From Victivallis sp. Marseille-Q1083 (GTDB lineage: Bacteria > Verrucomicrobiota > Lentisphaeria > Victivallales > Victivallaceae): a stretch of 64,000 nucleotides of DNA. The notes beneath the pieces are model-generated. The model saw only the letters and a list, made by a program, of their open reading frames with translations, did no database searches and was not told the origin of the DNA. Below, in pieces: positions 17,254 through 26,601 of this stretch. The stretch lies in NCBI RefSeq assembly GCF_903645315.1, contig NZ_CAHJXL010000001.1:1-64000 (forward strand), written 5' to 3'. The position numbers were made by a program, and so were the translations under genes. Position 1 is the first letter of the stretch. The number at the start of each line of letters is the position of its first letter.

Positions 17254-19404
17254 ATGAAGAAACTGTTGATGCTCGGTTTGTCCCTGTGCTGTACCACCGG
17301 TTTGCTCGCCGCCGTCGAATTCAGCACTGAAAAGTTGAAACTCGAATTCGCCGCACCGGAAGCCGGCATGGGCCTCACCGGCGTTACCGATCTGGCCTCC
17401 GGCCAGAAATTCTTTCCGGCGCCGGCGGCAAACGCCCCGTTGTGGCAACTGGAATTCGCCGGCGGCGAACCGGCGGCAATCAGGCCGCATTCCCACACCG
17501 CAGCGGTCACGCTGGCCGTCGACAATCACACCCCGGCGGTTTGCAGCAGCCGGGAAACGGCAATCGACGGCCGGCGCGGCCTGGAGTTGGTCTGGGACCA
17601 GATTGACCTCGGTCCGGAAAAAGACGCGCTGCAGGTCGTCTGCCGGATTCGGGAAACCGATGACGGCGAAGTGGAAATGACGCTGCACCCCACGTTGAAG
17701 AGCAAAGTGCACACCTTCAATTCCCAGTTCTTCCCGCGCTTCGCCAACGCCCTGGCGACACCAGAAGACGAAGTGCTCTTCCCGCGCGGCACCTTCGGCA
17801 GCCGGCTGGTCAGGTCAGCGGAACACGGCACTTATCCATCCGTGGAGTCGCAACTGCAATTTTTCGGCTTCTACCGCGACGGCGCCGGGCTTTACCTCGG
17901 CATCCATGACGGCGGGGCGGCCTGCAAATATTTCAAGCTGGACGACGACGGCAGTTTGCAGGTGCAGACCTATGCGGAAAATACGCTGCTGCCGGGCCAG
18001 TCGCGCCTGCCCGCCTTCGCCGTGCAACTGGCCGGCAGTCCGACGCCGTGGCACGCCACCCGGCGCTACCGGCAATGGGCGCTGCGGCAGCCGTGGACCC
18101 GCAAAGGCAAGCTCAAGGAGCGCCGGGACGTTCCCGCCGCCGCCCGAAACATCGCGTTGTGGGTCTTGATCTGGGGCGATCCGGAGGCGGTCGCCGCCGG
18201 CTTCCAGGCTGAACAGCAACATCAGGAGGGAACCCTGGCGCTGCACTGGTATTTGTGGAACCGTTATCCGTTTGATCACCATTATCCCGAATATTTTCCG
18301 GTCAAGGACCGCTTCACCGACACGGTGGAGCAATTGCAGCAGGACGGCGATATCGTCATGCCGTACATCAACGGGCGGCTCTGGGATACGACGCTGCCCA
18401 GCTACGCCGCCACCGGCCGGCGGGAAGTGACCGTACAGGCGGACGGCACGCCGCGCGAGGAGGATTACAATTCCGGCATCCGGCTCGGCGCCGTCTGCCC
18501 GACCCAGCCGAATTTCCGCCGGCTGATCCGGGAGACTTTTGCAACGCTGGTCGAACAGCACAAGGTCAAAGCCGTCTATCTGGATCAGATTGCCGCCAGT
18601 GCGCCGGTATTGTGCTTCAATCCGGAGCACGGCCATCCGCTCGGCGGCGGCACCTGGTGGGTGGAGGCCTACCGCGAAATGCTTGAACCGCTGGTCGCCG
18701 CCTACGGCGCGGATACGCTGATCACCAGCGAATGCGCCGCCGAACCTTATCTGGATGTCATCAGCGGCTACCTGACCTGGTTTCCGGCCTACAGCAACGA
18801 TTTCCCGTCGCTGATGGGAACTTACCAGCAATACGCCATCTATTTCTGCTCGCCGGTCACCGCCGAAGATCCCCTGCCCACCTTCCGGGCCGCCGTCAGC
18901 CGCTGTTTGCTGTGGAACATCCAACCCGGCTGGCTCGGCTGGCTGCATGGCAATCCGGCCACCGTCGACGACAACCCGGAACGCCGCGGCTATCTCAGCC
19001 GGGTGATCGCCTGGCGGCGCGCCGCGGCCGATTTCATCCTGGACGGCGAGCTGCTCGATGCCGTTACGTTTACGCCGGCTTCACCGGAACTGGAGCTGGC
19101 ATTTCAAACGCCCGGCTACCTGTCGTCACTGCCGCCGGATAAAGTCGGAAAACATCCCGCTTATTACGGGACGCTGTGGCGTTCGGAGAACGGGCAACGG
19201 CTGGCGGCGGCCATTGCGAATGTCGCCGACCAGGATTACCGGACCACTTTCCGCTTCAATGCCGAAGCATATGAGGTTATGCCGGAAGGCAAAAACGTCT
19301 ACGAGCTGAACCAGGACGGCAGTAAAAGGCTGCTGGGGCCGGCCGCAGCTCCGGTCGAACTGGAACTGCCGGGCGGGTGCCTGAAGGTTTTTGTCCTGGA
19401 ATAA
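17254..19404 (+). CDS. Secreted DUF6259-like glycosidase candidate
   Basis: 716 residues from ATG 17254. The signal peptide is KKLLMLGLSLCCTTGLLAAV. An N-terminal galactose-mutarotase-like sandwich (about 20-290) precedes a TIM-barrel-like half with LHWYLWNRYPFDHHYPEYFP, MPYINGRLWDTTLPSY, VKAVYLDQIAASAP, HPLGGGTWWVEAY and LITSECAAEPYLD. The Asp of YLDQI and the Glu of TSECAAE sit where retaining barrel enzymes of the GH36/GH101-like clans keep catalytic acids. I recognise it as DUF6259-like rather than a numbered GH family; the substrate is unknown. It is the last gene of the cassette and is followed by a strong terminator. Confidence 0.8.
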   Translation: MKKLLMLGLSLCCTTGLLAAVEFSTEKLKLEFAAPEAGMGLTGVTDLASGQKFFPAPAANAPLWQLEFAGGEPAAIRPHSHTAAVTLAVDNHTPAVCSSRETAIDGRRGLELVWDQIDLGPEKDALQVVCRIRETDDGEVEMTLHPTLKSKVHTFNSQFFPRFANALATPEDEVLFPRGTFGSRLVRSAEHGTYPSVESQLQFFGFYRDGAGLYLGIHDGGAACKYFKLDDDGSLQVQTYAENTLLPGQSRLPAFAVQLAGSPTPWHATRRYRQWALRQPWTRKGKLKERRDVPAAARNIALWVLIWGDPEAVAAGFQAEQQHQEGTLALHWYLWNRYPFDHHYPEYFPVKDRFTDTVEQLQQDGDIVMPYINGRLWDTTLPSYAATGRREVTVQADGTPREEDYNSGIRLGAVCPTQPNFRRLIRETFATLVEQHKVKAVYLDQIAASAPVLCFNPEHGHPLGGGTWWVEAYREMLEPLVAAYGADTLITSECAAEPYLDVISGYLTWFPAYSNDFPSLMGTYQQYAIYFCSPVTAEDPLPTFRAAVSRCLLWNIQPGWLGWLHGNPATVDDNPERRGYLSRVIAWRRAAADFILDGELLDAVTFTPASPELELAFQTPGYLSSLPPDKVGKHPAYYGTLWRSENGQRLAAAIANVADQDYRTTFRFNAEAYEVMPEGKNVYELNQDGSKRLLGPAAAPVELELPGGCLKVFVLE

Positions 19405-19412
19405 CCAGAGCG

Positions 19413-19437
19413 GCAGCCCGGCGGTGCGCCGGGCTGC
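19413..19437. terminator. Bidirectional intrinsic terminator
   Basis: Perfect 11-bp stem GCAGCCCGGCG/CGCCGGGCTGC with a 3-base loop, followed by TTTTGTTTTATT on the plus strand. It lies between the convergent DUF6259-like and acyltransferase genes. Confidence 0.9.
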
Positions 19438-19452
19438 TTTTGTTTTATTCTT

Positions 19453-20769
19453 CTACAACTTCAGGCTGAATCCCGAACGTTTGCATAGGATCGTCACCCC
19501 GCAAAGCAATATCGTCACGACAACCGACAGCAACGCGGAACTCCACATCGACATATAAGCCGGATTGTGGCGGAACACCCCGACGCCGATCGTCGTCAGC
19601 ACCGCAAAGAACAGAAACTGGAAAAGATAGGCGGTCAGCGAAACCGAACCCAGTTCGCGCAGCCAGCGGATCAGGATGAAATCACTGTTGCGAATATCGC
19701 AGAGATAATAAAACGGCGCCCACAGCAGGGCAAAAATCGCACCGGTCATGAACATCCACCCCAGCGTGGCGACATTCTTGTTCAAGCCGAACAGGAAACA
19801 ATAATCGGAATATTCCTTGAGTCTGGCGAACTCTTCCGGATTCCGCTCCAGGCCGCAAATCGGCGTCAGCAGGCAGGTGCACAACGCGCAGAGCAGAAAG
19901 AAATGCAGCGTCATTTTCAACATCGCCTTATGATCGCCGCGCCGCGCCAGCATCATCACCCCGACACCGACGCCCAGCAGCGTGATGATCGAACAGCCGC
20001 CGACGAATCCGTAATATTCATTGACGATCGGAATCGCGCTCAAATGGCCGGCCCGGCCGACCAGCGTCAGGGCGATCATCGCAAACAGCGCCAGATAGAT
20101 CATTTCCGGATACTTGCGCAGCCACAGGTAAATCAGACCGGCGCTCATGTAGGCCCACCCCAGCAAACCGATGATCTCCCACCAGCCGGGCGTCAGCCAG
20201 CCGCCGTCACTGTTCCGGAAAATCGCCATATAGGCAATCAGGATGGCCGCACCGAGCAACCGCAACAGCAGCGACAAATATTTCGGCGCCTTCTCGTTGC
20301 GGATGGTTTGAAACAGCAGGATGATGCCGATCATCACCACCACCCGCCACGTCGCCCAGGCCCCTTCCCCCGGTGCCACGCCGAGCCAATTCCAGAAACC
20401 GTGCAGCAGACCGAAATCCCCCATCCTGCCGCCGTCCGGCCCGTTGATCAGCAGGACGCCGATAAACAACATCGAACAGCCGCGCAACAGAATATGCCAC
20501 AGCAGCCTGAGCCTGCCCTGCGGCATCGCATCGTACTTGCGGAACGCCAGCGGAATGGAAATGCCGATCAGCAGCAGGAACATCGGAAAAATGAAATCGA
20601 CGTAAGTCACGCCGAAAAATGCGTCATACGGATAAAAATGCCGCATATACCACGGCGCGTCCATGAAACCGAAATTGGCGAAAATCATCAGAACCATCGT
20701 CAAGCCGCGCAGCAGGTCGATTGATTCCACCCTCGGCAGTTTCGCCGAACTTTTCTTCTCCTTACTCAT
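19453..20769 (-). CDS. DUF5009 / HGSNAT-type membrane acyltransferase
   Basis: 438 residues from ATG 20769, with AAGGAGGAGGG just upstream; the frame is open seven codons further. The N-terminus PRVESIDLLRGLTMVLMIFA starts the first of about ten membrane helices. This 'SIDxxRG' opening and the later FIFPMFLLLIGISIPLAFRK are characteristic of DUF5009/heparan-alpha-glucosaminide N-acetyltransferase-like proteins. Relatives acetylate sugars across the membrane using cytosolic acetyl-CoA. It follows the Gfo/Idh/MocA gene by about 83 bp on the same strand, which suggests, but does not prove, joint work on an amino sugar. Confidence 0.85.
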   Translation of the reverse strand: MSKEKKSSAKLPRVESIDLLRGLTMVLMIFANFGFMDAPWYMRHFYPYDAFFGVTYVDFIFPMFLLLIGISIPLAFRKYDAMPQGRLRLLWHILLRGCSMLFIGVLLINGPDGGRMGDFGLLHGFWNWLGVAPGEGAWATWRVVVMIGIILLFQTIRNEKAPKYLSLLLRLLGAAILIAYMAIFRNSDGGWLTPGWWEIIGLLGWAYMSAGLIYLWLRKYPEMIYLALFAMIALTLVGRAGHLSAIPIVNEYYGFVGGCSIITLLGVGVGVMMLARRGDHKAMLKMTLHFFLLCALCTCLLTPICGLERNPEEFARLKEYSDYCFLFGLNKNVATLGWMFMTGAIFALLWAPFYYLCDIRNSDFILIRWLRELGSVSLTAYLFQFLFFAVLTTIGVGVFRHNPAYMSMWSSALLSVVVTILLCGVTILCKRSGFSLKL

Positions 20770-20852
20770 TGAACTCCCTCCTCCTTGCACTGTTGAATTT
20801 CACGGTGCGCAAAGGCGCCGGTTCCGGCGCCTTTGCCAATTATGCCACTCAC

Positions 20853-22016
20853 CTATTTCCGGCACTGTCCCGCTTCAAAATAACGAACCAGCGCTTCCGG
20901 CAGCGGCGGAATGTCCCGCCGGCCGTTGTCGGTACGCATCGAATCATGGGCGAGCACGCCGACCGCCACGACATTGCGGGCCGCCACCGGCGAAACGTTG
21001 GTCGGTTTGCCGTCGCGGACGAAATCGATGAAATTCTGCACCGCCTCCGGGTCGGAACCGCCGTGATTGCCGCTCTTTTCCTTGAGATTGTAAATGATAT
21101 CCGGCGTCGAGCGAGGCCCGCGCCGCGTCCAGACATGCACCTGGCAATTGCCGCTGTCGCCGATGTTTTCCACCCGGCCCCGCGTGCCGATAAACGTGTA
21201 GTTCCGCTCGGCATCCGGCGCATAATGGCATTGCAGGTAAGCCGCCTGCGCGCCGCTGGCCAACTGCATCAAGACCATGTTGTGGTCTTCAACGTCGATG
21301 ACCGGCGACATCTCGGTCTGCGCCAGCGGCGGCCAGTTCTCATCCGACCACTGGGCGCAGCCGGGCTGGTCCGGGGAACGGCGCTGACATTTGTCATAAA
21401 CGGACAATGAACCCATGCCGACCACCGATTGAGTGTAAGAACCCATCAGCCAGTGCATGACATCCATGTCGTGCGCCCCCTTCTGCAGCAGCAGCCCGGT
21501 GGTATTGCGCCGTTCCGAATGCCAGTCATGGAAATAGGCGTCGCCGCCGTAATTGATGAAATGACGGCACCAGCCGGCCCGGATTTCACCGATCAGACCG
21601 GAATCGATGATCTCTTTCATCTGCAGCACGACCGGGAAATAACGCATATTGTGGCCGACGAACAGCTTCGCGCCGGTCGCCATCGCCGTCTCCAGCAGCC
21701 GGTCGCACCCTTCGATCGTAATCGCCATCGGTTTTTCCAGATAAAGCGCTTTCCCGGCATTCAACACCGCCAGGCCGTGTTCCTCATGCAGGAAATCCGG
21801 CGACATGACGAAAACCGCATCCAGCGGCAGCGCCAGCATCTCCTGATAATGCTCGAATGCCTGCGCATCCGGAAATTTTTCCCGGAAAGCGGCAAGCGCC
21901 TTTGAACTGACATCCGCTCCGGCGACAATTTCCACGCCCTGTTCCGGATGGTGCGCGTTGAATGCGTGCGCGCCGCGGCCGCCGACACCGATGATGCCGA
22001 TCTTCATCGTTTTCAT
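20853..22016 (-). CDS. Gfo/Idh/MocA-family oxidoreductase
   Basis: About 387 residues from ATG 22016 (KTMKIGIIGVGGRGAHAF); another Met nine bases on (22007) or the upstream one at 22061 is possible, but only 22016 has a nearby AAAGGA. Rossmann NAD(P) site GIIGVGGRG, LDAVFVMSPDFLHEEHGLAV, and the family's catalytic-Lys motif GKALYLEKPMAI. GLLLQKGAHDMDVMHWLMGS matches the substrate-side His/Asp region. The length is normal. Members oxidise or dehydrogenate sugars or their derivatives; the substrate is undetermined. It lies between murC and the DUF5009 gene, all on the minus strand, probably cotranscribed. Confidence 0.88.
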   Translation of the reverse strand: MKTMKIGIIGVGGRGAHAFNAHHPEQGVEIVAGADVSSKALAAFREKFPDAQAFEHYQEMLALPLDAVFVMSPDFLHEEHGLAVLNAGKALYLEKPMAITIEGCDRLLETAMATGAKLFVGHNMRYFPVVLQMKEIIDSGLIGEIRAGWCRHFINYGGDAYFHDWHSERRNTTGLLLQKGAHDMDVMHWLMGSYTQSVVGMGSLSVYDKCQRRSPDQPGCAQWSDENWPPLAQTEMSPVIDVEDHNMVLMQLASGAQAAYLQCHYAPDAERNYTFIGTRGRVENIGDSGNCQVHVWTRRGPRSTPDIIYNLKEKSGNHGGSDPEAVQNFIDFVRDGKPTNVSPVAARNVVAVGVLAHDSMRTDNGRRDIPPLPEALVRYFEAGQCRK

Positions 22017-22096
22017 TTCTGCTGTTTTTCCTTTGCGTTTTCTTTCAATGATATTTTTCATGACGATTGGTCAAACATCCGTCTTTCAAACCGCCG

Positions 22097-23395
22097 TCAC
22101 TGCCCCGGCGGCAGCCATTGCAGCACCCCGTCGACATCGCCGGCGCCGATCACCGCGATCACCAGCGGCCGGGCCGGTTCGTCCAGCAGCCGGGCGGCCA
22201 CCGCCGGCCAGTCATTCGACACCGCCTGCGCCTTGCCGCCGATCGCTTCGGCCAACTGCCGGCTGTCCAGCGGACCGCTTTCGGTCCAGGCGGCAAAGAC
22301 CGGGGCGATCAGGCAACTGTCGCAATCCCGGCGCAATACTTCGGCAAACTCCCCGAAATACTGTTGCAGTCGGGCAAAGCGGTGCGGCTGGAACAAAATT
22401 CGCAGGTGATGCGCCGGATACCGTTGCCGCAACCAGGCCAGCGAAGCCGCCAGTTCGACCGGATGATGGGCGTAATCCTCGATGACCGCCAGCGCACCGC
22501 TTTCAAAATGGCATGTCATCCGGCGGGCGACGCCGGGAAAATCCCGCAACGCCGATGCCGCCGTTTCCGGAGGAATGCCCAGCTCCAGCGCGGCGGACAG
22601 CGCCAGACCGGCGTTCCAGGCCTGAAAGCCGGCAAATTTTCCGGCCAATCCCAATTCCGCGACCAGTTGTTCACACCGCTCCGGCCGCAATACCAGCCGG
22701 TTGGGATGTCCGGCAAACAACCGGGCAGTCAACGCCGATTCCAGGCAGATCAACCGGCCGGCCCGGCCGGCAAAGGTTTGAAAATTGCGATGCAGCGCCT
22801 CCACCCCGCCGACGCTCCAGGCATGATCGCTGTCGACGTTGCTGACGATGCCGATTGCCGCCCGGAAACAGGTATGGGTTCCGTCGCTTTCATCCCCCTC
22901 GGTGACGAAAATATCGCCATTGCCGGCCGGGGAAGCCGGCGCCGAGGCGTCATGCAACGCCCCGCCGATCAGATAACCGGCCCCGTCGCCGTAAACTTGG
23001 CGGACGATCCAACTCAATTGCGCCGTGATGCTCGTCTTGCCGTGCGCGCCGGAGATTGCCACCGGCCGCCGGTACCAGCGGCCGATTTCTCCAAGAAATT
23101 CACCGCGCCGCAGACAACGCAGGCGGCGCCGGCGCGCCAACGCCAACTCCGGGTTATCGGCCGTCACCGCCGAGGAATAGACCGCCAAACCGGCATCGGC
23201 CGGCAAGTTTCCGGCGGCGTGCCCCGGCGGAGCGATTGCCGCGCCATGCCGTCTCAAATGGCGCGTTTTTTCGTTTTCGACCAAATCCGAGCCGCTGACC
23301 GCCGCACCGCGGGCCAGGCAGATTTCCGCCAGCGGCGCCATCCCGGCGCCGCCGATGCCGATAAAGTGAATCTGTTGTTCGCTGAGCGCTTCCAT
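22097..23395 (-). CDS. murC: UDP-N-acetylmuramate-L-alanine ligase (MurC), divergent
   Basis: 432 residues from ATG 23395. It would add L-Ala to UDP-MurNAc using ATP, the first amino-acid step of peptidoglycan synthesis in the cytoplasm. Motifs in order: IHFIGIGGAGMAPLAEI (N-terminal Rossmann), ATP site ISGAHGKTSITAQL, EGDESDGTHTCF, SNVDSDHAWSVGGVEALHRN, EDYAHHPVELAASL and ILFQPHRFARL. The order and spacing are MurC-like, but the P-loop differs from the usual GTHGKTTT, and EGDESDGT replaces EADESDxS. No strong ribosome site was seen. It stands outside any mur/fts cluster here. A MurC-related ligase with altered specificity is an alternative. Confidence 0.82.
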   Translation of the reverse strand: MEALSEQQIHFIGIGGAGMAPLAEICLARGAAVSGSDLVENEKTRHLRRHGAAIAPPGHAAGNLPADAGLAVYSSAVTADNPELALARRRRLRCLRRGEFLGEIGRWYRRPVAISGAHGKTSITAQLSWIVRQVYGDGAGYLIGGALHDASAPASPAGNGDIFVTEGDESDGTHTCFRAAIGIVSNVDSDHAWSVGGVEALHRNFQTFAGRAGRLICLESALTARLFAGHPNRLVLRPERCEQLVAELGLAGKFAGFQAWNAGLALSAALELGIPPETAASALRDFPGVARRMTCHFESGALAVIEDYAHHPVELAASLAWLRQRYPAHHLRILFQPHRFARLQQYFGEFAEVLRRDCDSCLIAPVFAAWTESGPLDSRQLAEAIGGKAQAVSNDWPAVAARLLDEPARPLVIAVIGAGDVDGVLQWLPPGQ

Positions 23396-23554
23396 TTTTT
23401 CGTCACTGTTGCTGAAATATCTTCCATATACCTAAATAACATACATGACCGCCGCCGATTTAAAAGCGCCCGCCGTGAGGAAAACAGCAAAAAAAGTCAA
23501 AGCCGGCCAACCGCCCCCGATCCATATTTCACCTTAAAAATACCTTTTGCCCGG

Positions 23555-23583
23555 TTGAAAACCGATGAACCGCTGGCTACATT
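23555..23583 (+). promoter_or_regulatory. Possible promoter of the M16 peptidase gene
   Basis: TTGAAA (23555-23560), 17 bp, TACATT (23578-23583), 43 bp before the ATG. Moderate match only. Confidence 0.4.
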
Positions 23584-23625
23584 TATTCCGATGATTTGTC
23601 AATGACTCATTCACGAGGAAAAAAC

Positions 23626-26601
23626 ATGAATAGAATTTTCAAGTTCTTCGCCGCCTGGCTCGCCGTCCTGACCCTGGTACCAGCGGCAATCGCGGCGGAC
23701 GAAACGACCGCCTGCTGGGCAACGCCGCTGGCCAACGATCCGATCAAAGCGCAAATTTACCGGCTGCCGAACGGTTTGACCGTCTGTCTCTCCGTCAACA
23801 AGGAGACGCCGAACCTTTACACCTATATCGGCGTCAGGACCGGCTCGATGAACGATCCGCTGGATAAAACCGGCCTGGCCCACTATCTGGAGCATCTGTT
23901 GTTCAAAGGTTCCAACGACCTCGGCACCATCGACTATGCGATGGAAAAACCGCTGCTCGACCAGATCGACGCGCTTTACGACCGGCATGAAGCCACCGCC
24001 GATCCGGCCGAACGCGAAGCGATTTACACCGAAATCGACCAACTCTCCGGCGAAGCCGCCCGGTTCATCATCCAGAGCGAATTCGATCAGGCGCTGAATC
24101 AGATGGGCGCCACCGAAATCAACGCCTACACCAGCCTGGACCGCACCGTCTACCTGACCAGTTTGCCGGGCAATCAACTGGAAAAGTTTCTCAAACTGCA
24201 GTACGACCGGTTCCGCTCACCGGTTTTCCGCGGCTTCCATACCGAGCTGGAAACCGTTTTCGAAGAATTCAATATGGCGGCCGACCGCCCCGGCTCCCGC
24301 TTTTACAGCCTGATCGCCGACAAGCTTTATGCCGGCCATCCTTACGCCCGGCCGGTCATCGGCCTGCCGGAACACCTGAAAAATCCGTCGCCGCGCCGGG
24401 TGATGGAGTTTTACCGCCAATGGTACGTCCCGAACAATATGGTCATCGTCCTGGCCGGCGACTTCAATCCGGAACAGGCCCTGAAATGGATCGAGGAAAC
24501 GTTCGGACAATTCGAAGCCAAGCCGCTGCCGGACCGGAATATTCCGATGCCGCCGCCGATCCGGGGCGAAACGGTCACCACGCTGACCGCGCCGGATTAC
24601 GAAATGTGCGTGCTGGCCTGGCGAATCGACCGGCCGGACCAGCATCAACTCGACCTGCTGTCGATGGTCAATCAGATTTTGTCCAACGGTTCCGCCGGTT
24701 TGCTGGACCAGGATATCACCATCCCGCAAAAAGCGGCCGGCGCCTTCGCCTCCGCCGACGGCAAACCCGGTCTGTTCGGCACTCTGATGGTCGGCGCCGT
24801 GCCCAATTCCGATATGACGCCGGAAGCGGTCAAAACCCTGCTCGACGCCGAACTGACCAAACTGAAAAACGGCGATTTTCCGGACTGGCTGCCGGAGGCG
24901 ATCGTCAAACACATGCGCCTCAAGCTGATCCAGGCGGAACGCAACAACCAATTCCGCGCCGACTGGCTGCTCGGCGCTTTCCTGGACAACATCAGCTGGC
25001 CGGACGCCGTCGCCGAAATCGACCGGCTCGGCCAATTGACCAAGGCGGATATCGTCGCCTTCGCGCAACAGCACCTGAACGACGACCGGCTGGTCTTTTA
25101 CCGTACCGCCGGTCCGCTGCCGCCGATGGAGAAACTGGCCAAACCGCCGCTGACGCCGCTGGCCTTCCAGCCGCACCAGCCGTCCAGATTTTTCCTCGAA
25201 CTGCTCAATATGCCGGTCGAAGAAATCAAGCCGGAATTTCCCGACCTGGTCAACGGCATCGTCCGCAGCGAATTGGAATTCTCCGGTCAAATTCCCTATC
25301 AGGATACCGAATTGACGGTCAAACGCCATGTGCCGGTCCAGAGCGTCGCCAACGTCGACAACGACTTTTTCACGCTGCATTACGTTTTCGCCGTCGGTTC
25401 CGACAACGACCGCCGCTGGCCGCTGGCCGCCGCTTACAGCGATGTCGCCGGAACGGAGCGGCTGTCCGATGAAGAATTGAAAATCGAGCTGTACAAACTG
25501 GCCGGATCGATTTCGCTTGACGCCGGCCGGGAAAAAGTCACGCTGACCGTCAGCGGCCTGCAGGAGAATTTCGACGCAATCCTGGCGCTGGTCAAGGAAA
25601 AACTCACCACGCCGCGGATCAACCAGACTGCGCTGCAGCTTCTGGTCCAGAACATCCTGCTGGAACGCAAGGTGGCTACCGAAAAACCGCAGCAGATTCT
25701 CTTCGACGGCATGATGAACTATGCCAAATACGGCCCGAATTACAGCAAGGAGTCCGAGTTGTCCGCCGCCGAACTGCAGGCCATGCCGGCCGAAACGCTG
25801 ACCGGAATGCTGCAGGAGCTGGCCGGTTATCCGGTTCGCATCCTCTATTACGGACCGGAAGCCGACGGCCAGACCAACGACAAGCTGGATGCGCTCCTGG
25901 CGGCGGCCTTCCCGCTGCCGCTGCCGGAAAAGCGGCCGCCGGTCCCGGTCGAATGGCCGGAGCTGGCCACCTCGCAGCGGCAGGTGTACTTCTTTCCGCT
26001 GCCCAACCTGCGGCAGGTTCATATGCTGTTCATGAGCCGCTGCCGGCCGTACAATCCCGACGACATCGGCACCCGGCAACTGTTCAACCAATATTACGGC
26101 AGCGGCATGTCGTCGGTAACCTTCCAGAAGCTGCGCGAAGAAAATTCGCTCTGCTACAGTTGCGTTTCCAGTTACAGCACTCCGGCGACGCCGCGCCGGC
26201 GGCATTATTTCTTCACCTACCTGACCACCCAGGCCGACAAGCTGCCGGAAGCGATCAAGGCGGTGGAGGCGCTCGGATTCCCGATGAACCTGACCGCGCT
26301 GGAACACGCCCGCAACACGCTGCTCAAAGCGCAGGCCGCCGAACGCTGGCAGGATGAAGCGCTGCTGGAGCTGGCGGAAACCTATCGGCAGATGGGCCTG
26401 CCGCCGGACTACCGGCAGGAGACCTATCAGCAACTGCAGGAGGTGTCCGCGCCGGAGCTGGATGAATTTTATCGTCAGGAAATCGGCAGCGTGCCCAACG
26501 TACTGCTGATCGTCGGCGATGAAAACATCGTCGACCTCAAGGCGCTGGAAGCCTTCGGCCCGGTCAAGAAACTCAGTGTGGAAGATATTTTCCCGCAATG
26601 A
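23626..26601 (+). CDS. Secreted/periplasmic M16-family metallopeptidase, four-domain form
   Basis: 991 residues from ATG 23626 (ACGAGG upstream; the frame opens ten codons earlier). Leader FKFFAAWLAVLTLVPAAIAA. The active half begins at about residue 30: RLPNGLTVCLSVNKETPNLY, then the zinc motif HYLEH (HxxEH) in GLAHYLEHLLFKGSN, and the distal Glu in ELETVFEEFN. About 60 residues rich in charged helix are inserted before that Glu. A second inactive M16_C half follows (YYGSGMSSVTFQKLREENSL, CYSCVSSYSTPATPRR), giving the pitrilysin-like double-unit length. It probably degrades peptides in the cell envelope. Its stop overlaps the ATG of the next gene (ATGA). Confidence 0.88.
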   Translation: MNRIFKFFAAWLAVLTLVPAAIAADETTACWATPLANDPIKAQIYRLPNGLTVCLSVNKETPNLYTYIGVRTGSMNDPLDKTGLAHYLEHLLFKGSNDLGTIDYAMEKPLLDQIDALYDRHEATADPAEREAIYTEIDQLSGEAARFIIQSEFDQALNQMGATEINAYTSLDRTVYLTSLPGNQLEKFLKLQYDRFRSPVFRGFHTELETVFEEFNMAADRPGSRFYSLIADKLYAGHPYARPVIGLPEHLKNPSPRRVMEFYRQWYVPNNMVIVLAGDFNPEQALKWIEETFGQFEAKPLPDRNIPMPPPIRGETVTTLTAPDYEMCVLAWRIDRPDQHQLDLLSMVNQILSNGSAGLLDQDITIPQKAAGAFASADGKPGLFGTLMVGAVPNSDMTPEAVKTLLDAELTKLKNGDFPDWLPEAIVKHMRLKLIQAERNNQFRADWLLGAFLDNISWPDAVAEIDRLGQLTKADIVAFAQQHLNDDRLVFYRTAGPLPPMEKLAKPPLTPLAFQPHQPSRFFLELLNMPVEEIKPEFPDLVNGIVRSELEFSGQIPYQDTELTVKRHVPVQSVANVDNDFFTLHYVFAVGSDNDRRWPLAAAYSDVAGTERLSDEELKIELYKLAGSISLDAGREKVTLTVSGLQENFDAILALVKEKLTTPRINQTALQLLVQNILLERKVATEKPQQILFDGMMNYAKYGPNYSKESELSAAELQAMPAETLTGMLQELAGYPVRILYYGPEADGQTNDKLDALLAAAFPLPLPEKRPPVPVEWPELATSQRQVYFFPLPNLRQVHMLFMSRCRPYNPDDIGTRQLFNQYYGSGMSSVTFQKLREENSLCYSCVSSYSTPATPRRRHYFFTYLTTQADKLPEAIKAVEALGFPMNLTALEHARNTLLKAQAAERWQDEALLELAETYRQMGLPPDYRQETYQQLQEVSAPELDEFYRQEIGSVPNVLLIVGDENIVDLKALEAFGPVKKLSVEDIFPQ

